Source: Thiorhodovibrio frisius (GTDB lineage Bacteria > Pseudomonadota > Gammaproteobacteria > Chromatiales > Chromatiaceae). From it: a DNA stretch of 64,000 bases. The stretch is taken from assembly GCF_033954835.1 (NCBI RefSeq), contig NZ_CP121471.1, forward strand, positions 1,054,001-1,118,000, in the 5' to 3' direction. The position numbers and the translations under genes were made by a program. Below the pieces are notes generated by a model. It was not told the DNA's origin. It saw only the letters and a program-made list of their open reading frames with translations, and searched no databases. Every line of letters starts with the position of its first letter. The stretch's first letter is position 1. Shown here one piece after another: positions 1-9,182 of this stretch.

Positions 1-122
1 CGCTGGCGGCTGAGCCTACAGTTGCACAAGCTGCTAGGGATCCGGTGAGGCTGATGGTGCCAGCCATCCCGGACGACGAGTCCCCGGTGATTCAGCCCCA
101 GTGATTCAGGCGCCCAGCCGGC

Positions 123-875
123 TCAGTGCTGACGCTCGGAGGGGGAGGAGAGCAAGGACTGCGCCACCGAGCGGCTGCGCTGGGCTTCTTCCTCCTTGCC
201 GTTGGCGGCCTGGGCCTCGGCCAGCACCTTCCATGCCTCAGGGTCGGTGGGGCTCAAGCGAATGGCATGCTCAAGGATGGTTTCGGCATCCTGGTGTTTG
301 CCGGTCTGGGCCAGTAGGCGGCCGAGATTGTTGTAAGCGCCGGCGTATTGTGGGTCGAGCTTGATCGCGGTCAGAAAGGCTGCGGTGGCGGCTTCGGTTT
401 GCTCCTGCATCATGAGCATGGCGCCGAGATTGTTGCAGGCGGCGGCATTGGAGGGGTCGAGTTCCAAACTGCGGTCAAAGGCGCTAGCGGCTTCTTCGAT
501 GCGCTCGAGTTGGGTCAGTGCGACGCCGAGGTTGTAATGATATTCCGATGCATCGGGTTCAGAGGCCAGGGCGCGGCGGATGAATGTCAGCGCTCCTTCC
601 GGGTCGCCGTCGTTGATTTTCAGCACCCCGAGTTGGTTGAGCGTGATGGGCTCGTAGGGGTCTTGGTTTAGCACCTCGCGGTAGAGGGTCTCGGCCTCAT
701 CGATCTGGCCTGCTTCGTGCAGGCGGTCGGCCTGGCTGATCATTTCTGCCAGTTCGGTCGGGATGTGGCGCTCCTTCGCGACCCGCGCGGCGTCTTCGCT
801 GAGCCCGGTTTCGTCGGCTTGCGCGTCGGTCTGGGTCTCGGGCAAGGCGTCTTTGGGCATGAAAATCTCAGCCAT
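123..875 (-). CDS. Tetratricopeptide repeat protein
   Basis: A 250-residue soluble protein with no signal peptide. From about residue 42 to 235 it is built from consecutive 34-residue TPR units; the recurring pattern of Leu/Gly/Ala at positions 7, 8 and 11 and Pro near the end is clear (for example A-YNNLG-LL and A-EYHYNLGVAL). TPR arrays act as protein-docking scaffolds, and this sequence gives no hint of a specific partner. Both termini are low-complexity and Glu/Gln-rich. It is transcribed away from yajC with a 322-bp gap, so it is not part of the Sec operon. The family call is safe; the role is unknown. Confidence 0.85.
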   Translation of the reverse strand: MAEIFMPKDALPETQTDAQADETGLSEDAARVAKERHIPTELAEMISQADRLHEAGQIDEAETLYREVLNQDPYEPITLNQLGVLKINDGDPEGALTFIRRALASEPDASEYHYNLGVALTQLERIEEAASAFDRSLELDPSNAAACNNLGAMLMMQEQTEAATAAFLTAIKLDPQYAGAYNNLGRLLAQTGKHQDAETILEHAIRLSPTDPEAWKVLAEAQAANGKEEEAQRSRSVAQSLLSSPSERQH

Positions 876-1197
876 GGTCGTGGGTCCTCAAGAGCTTCAG
901 TGTTCTGGCGAGCGCGCGATCAGTGCTGGACGCGGCAAGTTGGTGGGGGCTTGGCATGGCTGCGAGACCCTCGGGGTTGGGGCGCATGATCGGCGCGATT
1001 TCTATCAGTCTGTGCGAATTCGTCCAGTATTTCCAGCATTAACGCCCGCAAAGCGCGAAAACTTGACCGTCGTGGCGCTCTTGGGGCTCGAAAGCGGGGT
1101 TTGACCAATTCTGTGGTCTGCTGGGTGTCCCTGCATCTGTGGTATAGTCGCGGGCTGATTTTTTGCTAACCGGCGCAAGAGTCGGGGAGAGGTCTAG
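876..1197. other. Intergenic region between TPR gene and yajC
   Basis: 322 bp between divergent genes. A purine-rich ribosome binding site (GGGGAGAGG) lies just before the yajC ATG. A TATAGT hexamer at about 1143 is a possible -10 element, but no convincing -35 lies 17 bp upstream. Short open frames here lack coding character. Confidence 0.5.
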
Positions 1198-1530
1198 ATG
1201 AACTTTTTCATTTCCGATGCCATGGCCCAGGCTGAAGGGGCGGCGGGTCCGGCTGATTCCTTTCTTGGTCTACTCTTTCCTATCGGCCTGATCATTATTC
1301 TCTACTTTTTAATGATTCGCCCGCAGATCAAGCGCCAAAAGGAGCACAAGGCGCTGGTGGATGGGCTGAGCAAGGGGGATGAGGTGATTACCATGGGTGG
1401 AGTGGCCGGTCGTATTGTCGATATCGGTGACAATTTCGCCCAGTTGGAGGTCGCCGATGGGGTGACCATTAAAATCCGCCGCGCGTCGGTGGAGGCCGTG
1501 TTGCCCAAGGGTTCACTAAAGGAACTCTAG
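1198..1530 (+). CDS. yajC: Sec translocase accessory subunit YajC
   Basis: A 110-residue YajC. It is a single-span inner-membrane protein that associates with SecDF-YidC and SecYEG. A short N-terminal segment is followed by one hydrophobic helix (about residues 22-40, ending LMIRPQIKRQ) and the family's cytoplasmic domain with the conserved core GDEVITMGG-AG-I near residues 60-75. Length matches the family. It is preceded by a good ribosome binding site and followed 160 bp later by secD, the usual yajC-secD-secF order in proteobacteria. Certain. Confidence 0.97.
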   Translation: MNFFISDAMAQAEGAAGPADSFLGLLFPIGLIIILYFLMIRPQIKRQKEHKALVDGLSKGDEVITMGGVAGRIVDIGDNFAQLEVADGVTIKIRRASVEAVLPKGSLKEL

Positions 1531-1692
1531 CATCATCTGCGCGCTGGCGTTTGGCGGTGGCGTGCTGATTTGGTGCATGAACGAACGAAAGGCGAGTGGG
1601 TCGTTGGGGTCGGTCCGGAGACGGACTGACTCTGCATCGCCCCTCAGCCGCCTTCTCATTCTACTACTATCCCCAATTGCAACAATTCTGCA

Positions 1693-3549
1693 ATGAATCA
1701 TTATCCGCTGTGGAAAAATCTGCTGATTCTGGGTGTCGTCCTGGTCGGGCTGGTGCTCGCGCTGCCCAATTTGTTCTCTCAGGACCCCTCGATCGAAATT
1801 ACCGCCGAGCGTGGTGTCGAACTCAATGATGGCAGCATCGCCGAGATTCGCGCAGTGTTCGAGAATGCCGACGTCCCGGTAAAGGGCATCGAGCCGCTCG
1901 ACGGCGACCGGCTGCTTGCGCGCTTTCGCACTTCCGGCGAGCAGTTGCGCGCGCTTGAGGTGATGGAGACCACTCTGGCCGACCGTTACCGTAGCGCACT
2001 AACACTCTCGCCTGATCTGCCGGGTTGGCTCGATGCGATGGGCTTGCAGCCGATGTTCCTTGGGCTTGATTTGCGCGGCGGTATTCATGTGCTGATCGAT
2101 GTTGACATGGATGCGGCGGTATCGCAGGCGCTGGAGCGCTACACCGGCGACATCCGCACCGAATTGCGTAAGGCCAAAATTCGTTATCTCACGGTGCTGC
2201 GCGAGGGCGACCGAGTGGAGGTGCGCTTTAAGGATGCAGAGACCCGCGATGCGGCGGCCCAGCGGATTCGCCGTGAGTTTCCAAATCTGACAGTCGAGAC
2301 GGCTGAACGCGATGGGGACTTCTATGTGACCAATAGCCTGCCGCCGGCCCAGCGCGAGGAAGTCAAGCGCTTCGCCATGCAGCAGAACATTACCACGCTG
2401 CGTAATCGAGTCAATGCGCTAGGTGTGGCTGAGCCGATTATCCAGCGTCAGGGCGAGCGGCGTATCGTGGTGCAATTGCCCGGCGCGCAGGATCCAGGTC
2501 GGCTGAAGGATCTGCTCGGCGCCACCGCGACGCTTGAGTATCGCTTGGTTGATACCGAGCATAGCGTCCAAGATGCGATTGATGGGCGAGTGCCGGTGGG
2601 TGCGGCTCTGTATAAAGAACGCAACGGACAGCCCATCTTGCTCAAGCGGCGGGTGATTGTGACCGGCGATCAGATTACTGATGCCTCGGCCGGCTTTGAC
2701 CAGCAGTCGGGCTCGCCAGCGGTCTTTGTGAGCCTTGATGGACCCGGCGCGCGGCGCATGCGCAATGTGACGACCGAGAATGTCGGCAAGCCGATGGCGG
2801 TGGTCTTTATCGAAAATCGCACCCTCACGCGCATGGTCGATGGCGAGCCGGTGAAGACGCGCGAGCGCACTGAGGAGGTCATCAGCGTAGCCAATATCCT
2901 GGAGCCCTTTGGCCGGCGCTTCCAGACCACTGGTCTCGATAGCAGCGATGAGGCGGCCAATCTGGCCCTGCTGCTGCGCGCCGGCGCTCTGGCTGCGCCC
3001 ATTGAGATCGTTGAGGAGCGTACCGTGGGTCCGAGCCTGGGGCAGGACAACATCGACCAAGGCTTCCTGTCGGTGCTCATTGGCCTGCTCGCGGTGGTGG
3101 TCTTTATGGCAGTCTACTATCGCCTGTTTGGCTTGGTGGCCGATTTGGTGCTGGTAGTCAATCTGGTGATGATCGTTGCCGTGCTCTCGCTCTTGCAGGC
3201 GACCCTGACCTTGCCGGGCATTGCCGGCATCGTGCTGACCGTGGGTATGGCGGTGGATGCGAACGTGCTTATTTTTGAGCGCATTCGGGAGGAGATTCGC
3301 AATGGCAGCTCCCCCCAGGCCAGCATTCATGCGGGCTATAATAAAGCCCTGTCGACCATTGTCGATGCCAATGTGACAACGCTGATTGCCGCCGTGGTGC
3401 TCTTTAGCTTTGGTACCGGGCCGATCAAAGGCTTTGCGGTGACGCTGTTCATTGGCATTGTTACTTCCATGTTTACGGCCATTCTGGGCTCGCGCGCGCT
3501 GATCAACCTGATCTACGGCGGGCGGCGGGTAAAGACGCTGGCTATTTAA
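1693..3549 (+). CDS. secD: Protein translocase subunit SecD
   Basis: SecD, 618 residues, the family's normal length. It uses the proton gradient to help pull exported proteins through SecYEG. There is one N-terminal membrane helix (about 10-27), then the large periplasmic P1 domain including the signature DLRGG (126-130), then the C-terminal bundle of five helices from about residue 452, with the conserved GMAVDANVLIFERIREE segment containing the intramembrane Asp used in proton coupling. It lies between yajC and secF. The 204 bp to secF is unusual because it holds a long inverted repeat (listed separately). Confidence 0.98.
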   Translation: MNHYPLWKNLLILGVVLVGLVLALPNLFSQDPSIEITAERGVELNDGSIAEIRAVFENADVPVKGIEPLDGDRLLARFRTSGEQLRALEVMETTLADRYRSALTLSPDLPGWLDAMGLQPMFLGLDLRGGIHVLIDVDMDAAVSQALERYTGDIRTELRKAKIRYLTVLREGDRVEVRFKDAETRDAAAQRIRREFPNLTVETAERDGDFYVTNSLPPAQREEVKRFAMQQNITTLRNRVNALGVAEPIIQRQGERRIVVQLPGAQDPGRLKDLLGATATLEYRLVDTEHSVQDAIDGRVPVGAALYKERNGQPILLKRRVIVTGDQITDASAGFDQQSGSPAVFVSLDGPGARRMRNVTTENVGKPMAVVFIENRTLTRMVDGEPVKTRERTEEVISVANILEPFGRRFQTTGLDSSDEAANLALLLRAGALAAPIEIVEERTVGPSLGQDNIDQGFLSVLIGLLAVVVFMAVYYRLFGLVADLVLVVNLVMIVAVLSLLQATLTLPGIAGIVLTVGMAVDANVLIFERIREEIRNGSSPQASIHAGYNKALSTIVDANVTTLIAAVVLFSFGTGPIKGFAVTLFIGIVTSMFTAILGSRALINLIYGGRRVKTLAI

Positions 3550-3576
3550 CTCCCAGCGTACATGAACCTTCGGCTT

Positions 3577-3697
3577 GTTTTGGACCGGGCAGCGGTCACG
3601 GGGGACGTCGTAAACCCTTCCATGGGGACTTCCCGGCGGCATCCCTGATCCGACTAAGGGCCGCCGAGACCCCCGTGACCGCTGCCCGGCCCAAAAC
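3577..3697. repeat. Long inverted repeat element between secD and secF
   Basis: Left arm 3577-3604 and right arm 3670-3697 are 28 bases each and complementary at 27 positions. The 65-base interior contains a second stem (CGGCGGC at 3634-3640 with GCCGCCG at 3660-3666). Transcribed, this would make a very stable two-tier hairpin within the secD-secF message. It looks like an intergenic palindromic (REP/MITE-like) insertion rather than a simple terminator, since there is no U-run after the right arm and secF needs the transcript. Confidence 0.8.
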
Positions 3698-3753
3698 CAA
3701 AAACGTATTTGTTACAGCTAAACTTATTTCGAACGCGCACGGCGGAGAACAGC

Positions 3754-4701
3754 ATGGCGCACACCCAACTGATCAAAGAACTCAATATCGATTTTGTCGG
3801 TAAGAACCGGATTGCGGTGATTGCATCCAGCGTGCTGATGGTGGTGTTTTTGTTGTCGATTCTGGTGCGCGGCTTTAATTTTGGCCTTGATTTCACGGGC
3901 GGTACCGTGATCGAAGTGGGCTACGAACAGCCGGCGGAGCTGGCGGCCGTCACCCAGGCATTGGTCGATGAGGGCTTTAGCGATGCCGTGGTGCAGTATT
4001 TCGGCTCGCGCCACGATGTGCTCATCCGTCTCGCGCCGCGCGATGATGAAGAGTCTAGCGCCGAGTTCAGTGACCAGGTGTTTCGCACGCTGAGTGCCCA
4101 GTCAGAGGGGGCGGTGGAGCTGCGTCGGGTGGAGTTCGTCGGCCCCCAGGTGGGTGAGGAATTGCGCGAGCAGGGTGGTCTGGCGGTGCTGTTTTCGCTC
4201 ATTGGCATTCTTGTCTATGTGGCGCTGCGTTTTGAGTGGCGCTTTGCCGCCGGTGCCGTGGTGGCCATCATCCATGACGTGATTTTTACCATCGGGATTT
4301 TCTCGGTCTTTGCCATTCCTTTCGATCTCACCGTGCTGGCGGCTGTGCTGGCGGTGATCGGTTACTCGCTGAATGACACCATTGTTATTTTTGACCGCAT
4401 CCGCGAGAACTTTCGCAAAATGCGCAAGGGGACAGTTGTCGAGATTACCAACCGCTCGATCAATCAGACCCTGTCGCGCACCATCGTGACCTCGGGCACC
4501 ACACTGCTGGTGCTGCTGGCCTTGTATTTCCTTGGTGGGCCGGCCATCAGCGGCTTTTCGCTGGCGTTGATTATCGGCGTGGTAGCCGGTACCTATTCGA
4601 CCATTTACGTGGCCAGCGCCATGGTGATTTGGCTCGGAGTCAGTCGCACCGACCTGATGCCCGTGGTGAAAGAAGGCGAGGTGCTCGATGATCGCCCCTG
4701 A
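3754..4701 (+). CDS. secF: Protein translocase subunit SecF
   Basis: SecF, 315 residues, partner of SecD in the inner membrane. One N-terminal helix is followed by the periplasmic domain carrying the signature GLDFTGGT (about residues 47-54), then five C-terminal helices with the conserved GYSLNDTIVIFDRIREN segment. The start is taken at 3754 rather than the in-frame ATG at 3709. A GGCGGAG ribosome binding site sits 8 bases before 3754, and homologs begin with a short hydrophilic segment, not with the extra 15 residues. Confidence 0.97.
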   Translation: MAHTQLIKELNIDFVGKNRIAVIASSVLMVVFLLSILVRGFNFGLDFTGGTVIEVGYEQPAELAAVTQALVDEGFSDAVVQYFGSRHDVLIRLAPRDDEESSAEFSDQVFRTLSAQSEGAVELRRVEFVGPQVGEELREQGGLAVLFSLIGILVYVALRFEWRFAAGAVVAIIHDVIFTIGIFSVFAIPFDLTVLAAVLAVIGYSLNDTIVIFDRIRENFRKMRKGTVVEITNRSINQTLSRTIVTSGTTLLVLLALYFLGGPAISGFSLALIIGVVAGTYSTIYVASAMVIWLGVSRTDLMPVVKEGEVLDDRP

Positions 4702-4763
4702 GGGCGTTGCTTCCCTGCCCTGAAGCAGCAGATTCTTGTCCGGTGTAGCTGGGCCTATGAGCC

Positions 4764-6686
4764 TTAGCGGCGCGCGTCCTTGCGCACATCGCCGATGGTG
4801 CGAATCCAGTAACCCTGCGCAATCACCTCGGTTGGCAGGCTCGACAAGCCAGCCATGGTGCTCTCCATGTCCGGATAGCTTCCGTAAATCGCGATGACCA
4901 GCGGGCCGTCTGGGATGATGTTTGCGTCTTCGATCCCATGGGTTTGCAGATAGTCCTCGACTGCGGCGAACTTTCTCAGCGCGATTAACTGGATGGTCAA
5001 GTGCTCCGGATTCTGTTCCGCGAGCCACAAAAGATCGTTGCGGGTGCGGGCTTTTTGATAGTCCTTTGGGGGCTCGGGCAAGCGCTCTGCGGGGGTTGGC
5101 TGTTCAGTGCCGTCGGTCGCTGCTTGATCGGTGCTGTTTTTCGGTGTTTGCCCGTCGCCTTGGGCTGATGGCGCGGTTGTGCCAGTTTGCGGTGGCGATG
5201 ACGGCGTGGATGGCTCTTCTGTAACTGCCGGGGTTTGCTGTGATGGCTCGGTTGCACCAGCTTGCGCGGGCGCCGGCTGCGGGGGTGAGTCTTTTGCACC
5301 CTCGCTGGTTTGGGCGCGCGGATTGGCTGCGCCCTGAGGCTCCGTGATCTCCTCATCAGCGGCTGTTGCGCTCGCCATATCCGCTGTCAGGTCGGTGACT
5401 TGGTCGTTCTCCATGGGGCTCGCCACAGTCGCAGTGTCGGGGTCTTGCTGCGCGGTGTCGGGAGCTGGAGTCTCCGCTTCGGTGGCTGCCTGGTTGGCGC
5501 CGCCCGGGTTGTCGCGGTCCGGTTGTTGCGGTCGCAATGGCAAGGACGACGGCCCCGAGTTGTTCTCGGGCAGATTCAGTCCGATGCTGAGAATGAGCGC
5601 AACCAGGCCAATCCCTGTGACGGTCGGCAGAAACCAGGGCTGTTTCCAAAAGGCAAAGGCGGCCTTGCGGCTTTTTGGCTCAGAACCGATTGTTGGCTCT
5701 GACTGATCCGGTTTCGCGACTGGGGTGTCGTCCGTCACCGCTTTTGTTGCATTCTGATCTGCGGGTCGATCACTGATTGCCGGGTCTTCGGTATCCTGAG
5801 GCTGTTCGGCTTCTTCGTTATCGGGGTTGCCGTCTTCATCCTTAGGCTCATCAGCCGGCTCATCAGGCTCTTGCGCAGAATCTTCGTCAGAGTCTTCCGG
5901 CGGTGGCGTGCCGTTTAGATCTTTGTATGCGAGGTTATCGCAGTAATCGCTCAGCCATTCCTCGGCGACCTCGTTGAGATCGCCAGGCAGCCCGCGGCTG
6001 CGTTGGTGCAGGTTGGCGATGATCTCGGGTTTGAACAGGTCCGCGAGGTTGGCATTGCCGGCGGCGGCCAGACGGTGGTGCAGATAGGCGGCGCTTTGCT
6101 CCTGATTGAAGGGCGCCAGGCTGATGTGCTGGACGAGGCGGTTGTCTTCGGTGTCCAGAGTGCGCTGGTAATTGCGCCCGAGCACTGCGTCCCCCATCAG
6201 CAGCAGACGCGGTCCGATGGGACTGGCCGCGCTCACATCCTCGCCGAGCTTGAGTAATTGGCGCAGAATCCCGGAGCCGAGCAGGTGTGCGTCATCAACC
6301 GCGATTAGCATGTCGGTGCCGCGCTTGCCTCGCTCGATCATTAGATCGTTGAGCGAGCGGCTGCGATCATCATCTCCGTGCGCGGCCAGATGTTTGCGAA
6401 TGGTTACATCCACAGAGGCGAAGGTGGTGTTGCTGCGTCCGCGAAACGCGACGATCTCGAAGTGGCGCGGCATGGCGCCAAGTAGTCGCATCAGTTGGGT
6501 GCTGCGCCCGGCACGGCTGCTTGCGCTAAGGAGCAGAATGGCGCCAGGCTTTTCGAGCGCGCGCAGCATGCGCTCGATCTGGGTGTCGAGCAGGGTGTCT
6601 TTGTATAGAAAGGCTTCTCGCGCGCTCGCGGCGAAGGGCTGAAGATTCAGCTGTAGACGTTCAAGACACTCGGTTGTCAGCGCCAT
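4764..6686 (-). CDS. DamX-like protein: AAA ATPase domain, membrane anchor and SPOR domain
   Basis: A 640-residue protein. Residues about 1-270 form an ExeA/DamX-type AAA domain with a Walker B-like strand (MLIAVDDAHLL). Next comes an acidic low-complexity linker (about 275-340), one membrane helix (about 350-372, LPTVTGIGLVALILSIGLNL), a long Pro/Ala/Gln/Thr-rich periplasmic linker, and a C-terminal SPOR domain (about 560-635) of the type that binds denuded septal peptidoglycan. This order matches DamX of Gammaproteobacteria, so a cell-division role is likely. The P-loop is degenerate: SASSRAGRST lacks the expected lysine, so nucleotide hydrolysis is doubtful. It converges on secF. Confidence 0.85.
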   Translation of the reverse strand: MALTTECLERLQLNLQPFAASAREAFLYKDTLLDTQIERMLRALEKPGAILLLSASSRAGRSTQLMRLLGAMPRHFEIVAFRGRSNTTFASVDVTIRKHLAAHGDDDRSRSLNDLMIERGKRGTDMLIAVDDAHLLGSGILRQLLKLGEDVSAASPIGPRLLLMGDAVLGRNYQRTLDTEDNRLVQHISLAPFNQEQSAAYLHHRLAAAGNANLADLFKPEIIANLHQRSRGLPGDLNEVAEEWLSDYCDNLAYKDLNGTPPPEDSDEDSAQEPDEPADEPKDEDGNPDNEEAEQPQDTEDPAISDRPADQNATKAVTDDTPVAKPDQSEPTIGSEPKSRKAAFAFWKQPWFLPTVTGIGLVALILSIGLNLPENNSGPSSLPLRPQQPDRDNPGGANQAATEAETPAPDTAQQDPDTATVASPMENDQVTDLTADMASATAADEEITEPQGAANPRAQTSEGAKDSPPQPAPAQAGATEPSQQTPAVTEEPSTPSSPPQTGTTAPSAQGDGQTPKNSTDQAATDGTEQPTPAERLPEPPKDYQKARTRNDLLWLAEQNPEHLTIQLIALRKFAAVEDYLQTHGIEDANIIPDGPLVIAIYGSYPDMESTMAGLSSLPTEVIAQGYWIRTIGDVRKDARR

Positions 6687-6789
6687 CGCGATTCCAGGGG
6701 GTACACTCGAGGGGGGTAGACTCCAAGGCTAAATTTCACGGGGTTAACTCCCGACGGCAGCAGATCTCCGTGAGCGGGCAGGTGCATGG

Positions 6790-7602
6790 TTAATATAACC
6801 CAAGGTCGTCCAGTGAGGGCAGCGCCTCGGTGTCTTCTTCTTGGGCGGGTGCCGCAGGGTCGTTCAGGACTGTGGTTTCCTGGGCGATTTCCGGGAAGCG
6901 TTCGCGCAATTCCTTGCGCAGCAGGGTGAGGCCGTCGGCCTGGTAGTCGAACACCGAGAAATGGGTGGCGAAAGCTCCCATGGGGCGGAAGACAACGCCA
7001 TCGACACGGGCCTTGGCCTGGACGGAAAAAATCTCCGCCTCCCCGGCCAGAACTACCGGAATGTTCAGACCATGAATGGAATGATTGTCAAGTTTTTGCG
7101 ACAGCGCGATGCGCATGCTGTTTGGCGTGACGTCTTCGGTCCAGCCGATGAGCTTGCTGCCGTTGGCAAGCGCGAGCTTGATGCGCCTGTGCAGAGGAAA
7201 GCTCGACACCTTTGGTTGCATGCGGGGTGCGGCGTATTGAACCTCGGCTTCGGCCTGCAGGGGTGCGGCCAGATGACTGATCTGGGCCAAAAAGAGAGAT
7301 TCTGCCTCGCCGATGAACTCCTCGACAGCGAGGCCAAGGCGAAAATCCTGGGTGGTTGTATCGAGCACGCAGCTTGCGATCCGGGTGATCACCTCGGCCT
7401 GGACTTCCTTGCCATGGCGGTGGCTGAACATGAAAAGCAGCACCCGCAGCCGCGTGCCGACGCGCTGGATTTTGTCGGCATGAATGCTCAGACCGTGGCG
7501 GGAGATATCCTCAGCCCACAATAGTTCGGTATGTCCATCGGGAAAGAGGACGCCGGTTCTGAGCTTGCAACGGTATCTGGGCTGTTGGCGGCGCTCATCC
7601 AT
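6790..7602 (-). CDS. PilZ-domain protein with two PilZ-like modules
   Basis: A 270-residue cytoplasmic protein. The first PilZ module carries the c-di-GMP-binding pair: an Arg-rich RxxxR stretch (RRQQPRYRCKLR, residues 4-15) and a D-x-S-x-x-G motif (DISRHG at about 32-37). A second module (about residues 135-235) begins with HRRIKL and has a diverged EDVTPNSM in place of the second motif, so it is probably a non-binding copy. Residues 1-15 fit the start chosen. It follows the DamX-like gene in opposite order and has no obvious operon partner. PilZ proteins relay c-di-GMP signals; the target cannot be inferred. Confidence 0.85.
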   Translation of the reverse strand: MDERRQQPRYRCKLRTGVLFPDGHTELLWAEDISRHGLSIHADKIQRVGTRLRVLLFMFSHRHGKEVQAEVITRIASCVLDTTTQDFRLGLAVEEFIGEAESLFLAQISHLAAPLQAEAEVQYAAPRMQPKVSSFPLHRRIKLALANGSKLIGWTEDVTPNSMRIALSQKLDNHSIHGLNIPVVLAGEAEIFSVQAKARVDGVVFRPMGAFATHFSVFDYQADGLTLLRKELRERFPEIAQETTVLNDPAAPAQEEDTEALPSLDDLGLY

Positions 7603-7655
7603 TACCTTGAAACAGCAGCTTTATTGTCCGGGGTGGTCGGGACCATGAGCGTTAG
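7602..7655 (+). repeat. Dispersed 50-bp repeat, copy A
   Basis: One unit of an intergenic repeat family. It begins TTACCTTGAAACAGC and ends CCGGGGTGG followed by GGGACCATGAGCGTTA. It starts at the PilZ gene start codon and lies in the 317-bp gap before lptF. Just downstream (about 7668-7700) is a short unrelated direct repeat of GGCAGCGATCAGGC. Confidence 0.75.
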
Positions 7656-7919
7656 ATGGGCCTTTGGCAGCGATCAGGCGGGCAGCGATCAGGCAGGCGG
7701 CGGGAGGATCGCTTCGGTTTGTAGATCATGGTCCAAGGCGGTTTTGCCATATTTTGCGTATGGCTTCAAGTGCAAAGTGAAATGTTGCGTCCTTCTGGCC
7801 GGGTGGCCTGCCGGGATCAATGACGCGGCGGTGCTGCTGCGCGCGCGGACTTGCCGGATTTACGAGCGGCTTACAGAATGGCAGCCTTCACTGAAAATTT
7901 GTGAGAGTGGTCCAAACCA

Positions 7920-9047
7920 ATGCTGACGGTAATCGATCGATATGTGCTGCTAGAAGTGGCAAAGGTGTTCACGGCCATTATCGTGACCCTGTTTCTGATT
8001 ACCGCGAGCCTGTTCTTTCTGCGCAGCCTCGAGGAGGTGAACATTGGTGCACTCGGTCTCGATTTTGCCTTGCGTTACCTAAACTATCAACTTCAGCGTG
8101 ACAGCGGCTACCTGATGCCGCCGGCGTTTTTCTTGGCGGCGCTGGTGGCGCTTGGGCGCATGGCACGCGACAGCGAACTGATTGCCCTACAGGCCTGTGG
8201 CGTCGGCCCGGTGCGGATGTACCGGGCGTTGCTCTATTTGGCGCTGCCACTGGCCTTGCTGACAGCCTGGCTGGCGCTGGTGTTGCAGCCCGAAGCCTCG
8301 GCAAAAATCCAGATGATCCGCAAACAACAGGGCGAGCAGGCTACCCAGATTGCCGGTTTGCAGCCTGGGCGCTTTTACGAACAGGCCGATGGCAATATCA
8401 CTTTCTACGCCACGCGCTTCGATGATGGCAAGCGACTGGAGGAAATTGTACTCTATGATCGCCGCGATGACAGGCCGCGACTGGTGCTGGCGGATATCGG
8501 CTACTATCGCGAAACCAACGAGGGTCGCGAGCGCTACATTGTGCTGGAACATGGGCGGCGCTATGACGGCGTGCCGGGAAGGGCGGATTTCAGCATCGGG
8601 GAGTTCGACCGCTACCAACTGCAACTCGATGCGCCCGCCCCCGGAGCGCAGGCACGAAGCAAGCGTTCGACGCGTAAGACCGCTGACCTCCTGGGGTCGG
8701 AAGATCGCGGCGATTGGGTCGAAATCCAGCATCGCATGGCCAGCCCCTTGGCGATCTTCGCCTTGGCGCTTATTGCTATTCCGTTAACCACAGTATCGCC
8801 CCGGCAGACAGGTACCGGCCGGTTGATGTTGGTGTTGGTGACCTATTTCGCGTTTTACAATTTGCAACGCTTGGCCGAGAACTGGTTCGAGCTTGGCATT
8901 TCGCCAGATTGGCTGGGTAGCCTGTGGTATCAGCCCCTGGTGGTGGTGCTGGTGTTCACGATTCTCGCGCCCAAATCGTTCTGGATCGAACGCGGGCGTG
9001 AACTGGGATGGGTTTACAAGAAATTCGACGCTAGAAGTTGGAAGTGA
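7920..9047 (+). CDS. lptF: LPS export permease LptF
   Basis: A 375-residue YjgP/YjgQ-family permease with six predicted membrane helices (three near residues 12-35, 60-78 and 95-120, three in the last 110 residues) around a periplasmic beta-jellyroll domain. The segment ELIALQACGVGPVRMYRAL matches the LptF coupling region that contacts the LptB ATPase. LptF with LptG and LptB2 extracts lipopolysaccharide from the inner membrane. LptG normally follows directly; here the next gene is hisHF, so lptG must be elsewhere. LptG is the alternative identity, less likely from the ACG motif. Confidence 0.85.
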   Translation: MLTVIDRYVLLEVAKVFTAIIVTLFLITASLFFLRSLEEVNIGALGLDFALRYLNYQLQRDSGYLMPPAFFLAALVALGRMARDSELIALQACGVGPVRMYRALLYLALPLALLTAWLALVLQPEASAKIQMIRKQQGEQATQIAGLQPGRFYEQADGNITFYATRFDDGKRLEEIVLYDRRDDRPRLVLADIGYYRETNEGRERYIVLEHGRRYDGVPGRADFSIGEFDRYQLQLDAPAPGAQARSKRSTRKTADLLGSEDRGDWVEIQHRMASPLAIFALALIAIPLTTVSPRQTGTGRLMLVLVTYFAFYNLQRLAENWFELGISPDWLGSLWYQPLVVVLVFTILAPKSFWIERGRELGWVYKKFDARSWK

Positions 9048-9113
9048 TAAATGCTTGAGCGCTTCCAAATTCTGTTCCGAGGCTTCAAACTTTCCGCTTC
9101 CAATTGCATTCCC

Positions 9114-9168
9114 TAACGCTCATGGTCCCGGCCATCCCGGGTAATGAATCTGTTTGGTTTACGGTAAC
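9114..9168 (-). repeat. Dispersed 50-bp repeat, copy D (inverted)
   Basis: Reading the minus strand, this copy starts GTTACC, has ATTCATTACCCGGGATGG in the middle and ends GGGACCATGAGCGTTA. It is the same family as the copies near 7602, 10820 and 15521 but in opposite orientation. It lies 14 bp before the hisHF start codon and so forms part of its leader. Confidence 0.75.
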
Positions 9169-9182
9169 GTCAAACATCTCCA

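Noticed and set aside
1-48. Possible 3' end of a plus-strand gene (frame ending KLLGIR and TGA)
   Set aside because: Only 15 codons are visible, too few to support a gene or a family.
2419-3642. Long open frame (407 codons) antisense to secD
   Set aside because: It is a mirror of the GC-rich secD coding sequence, His/Arg/Gln-rich with no family resemblance; the same applies to the long antisense frames over secF, gshA, prc, the chemoreceptor and the DUF1343 gene.
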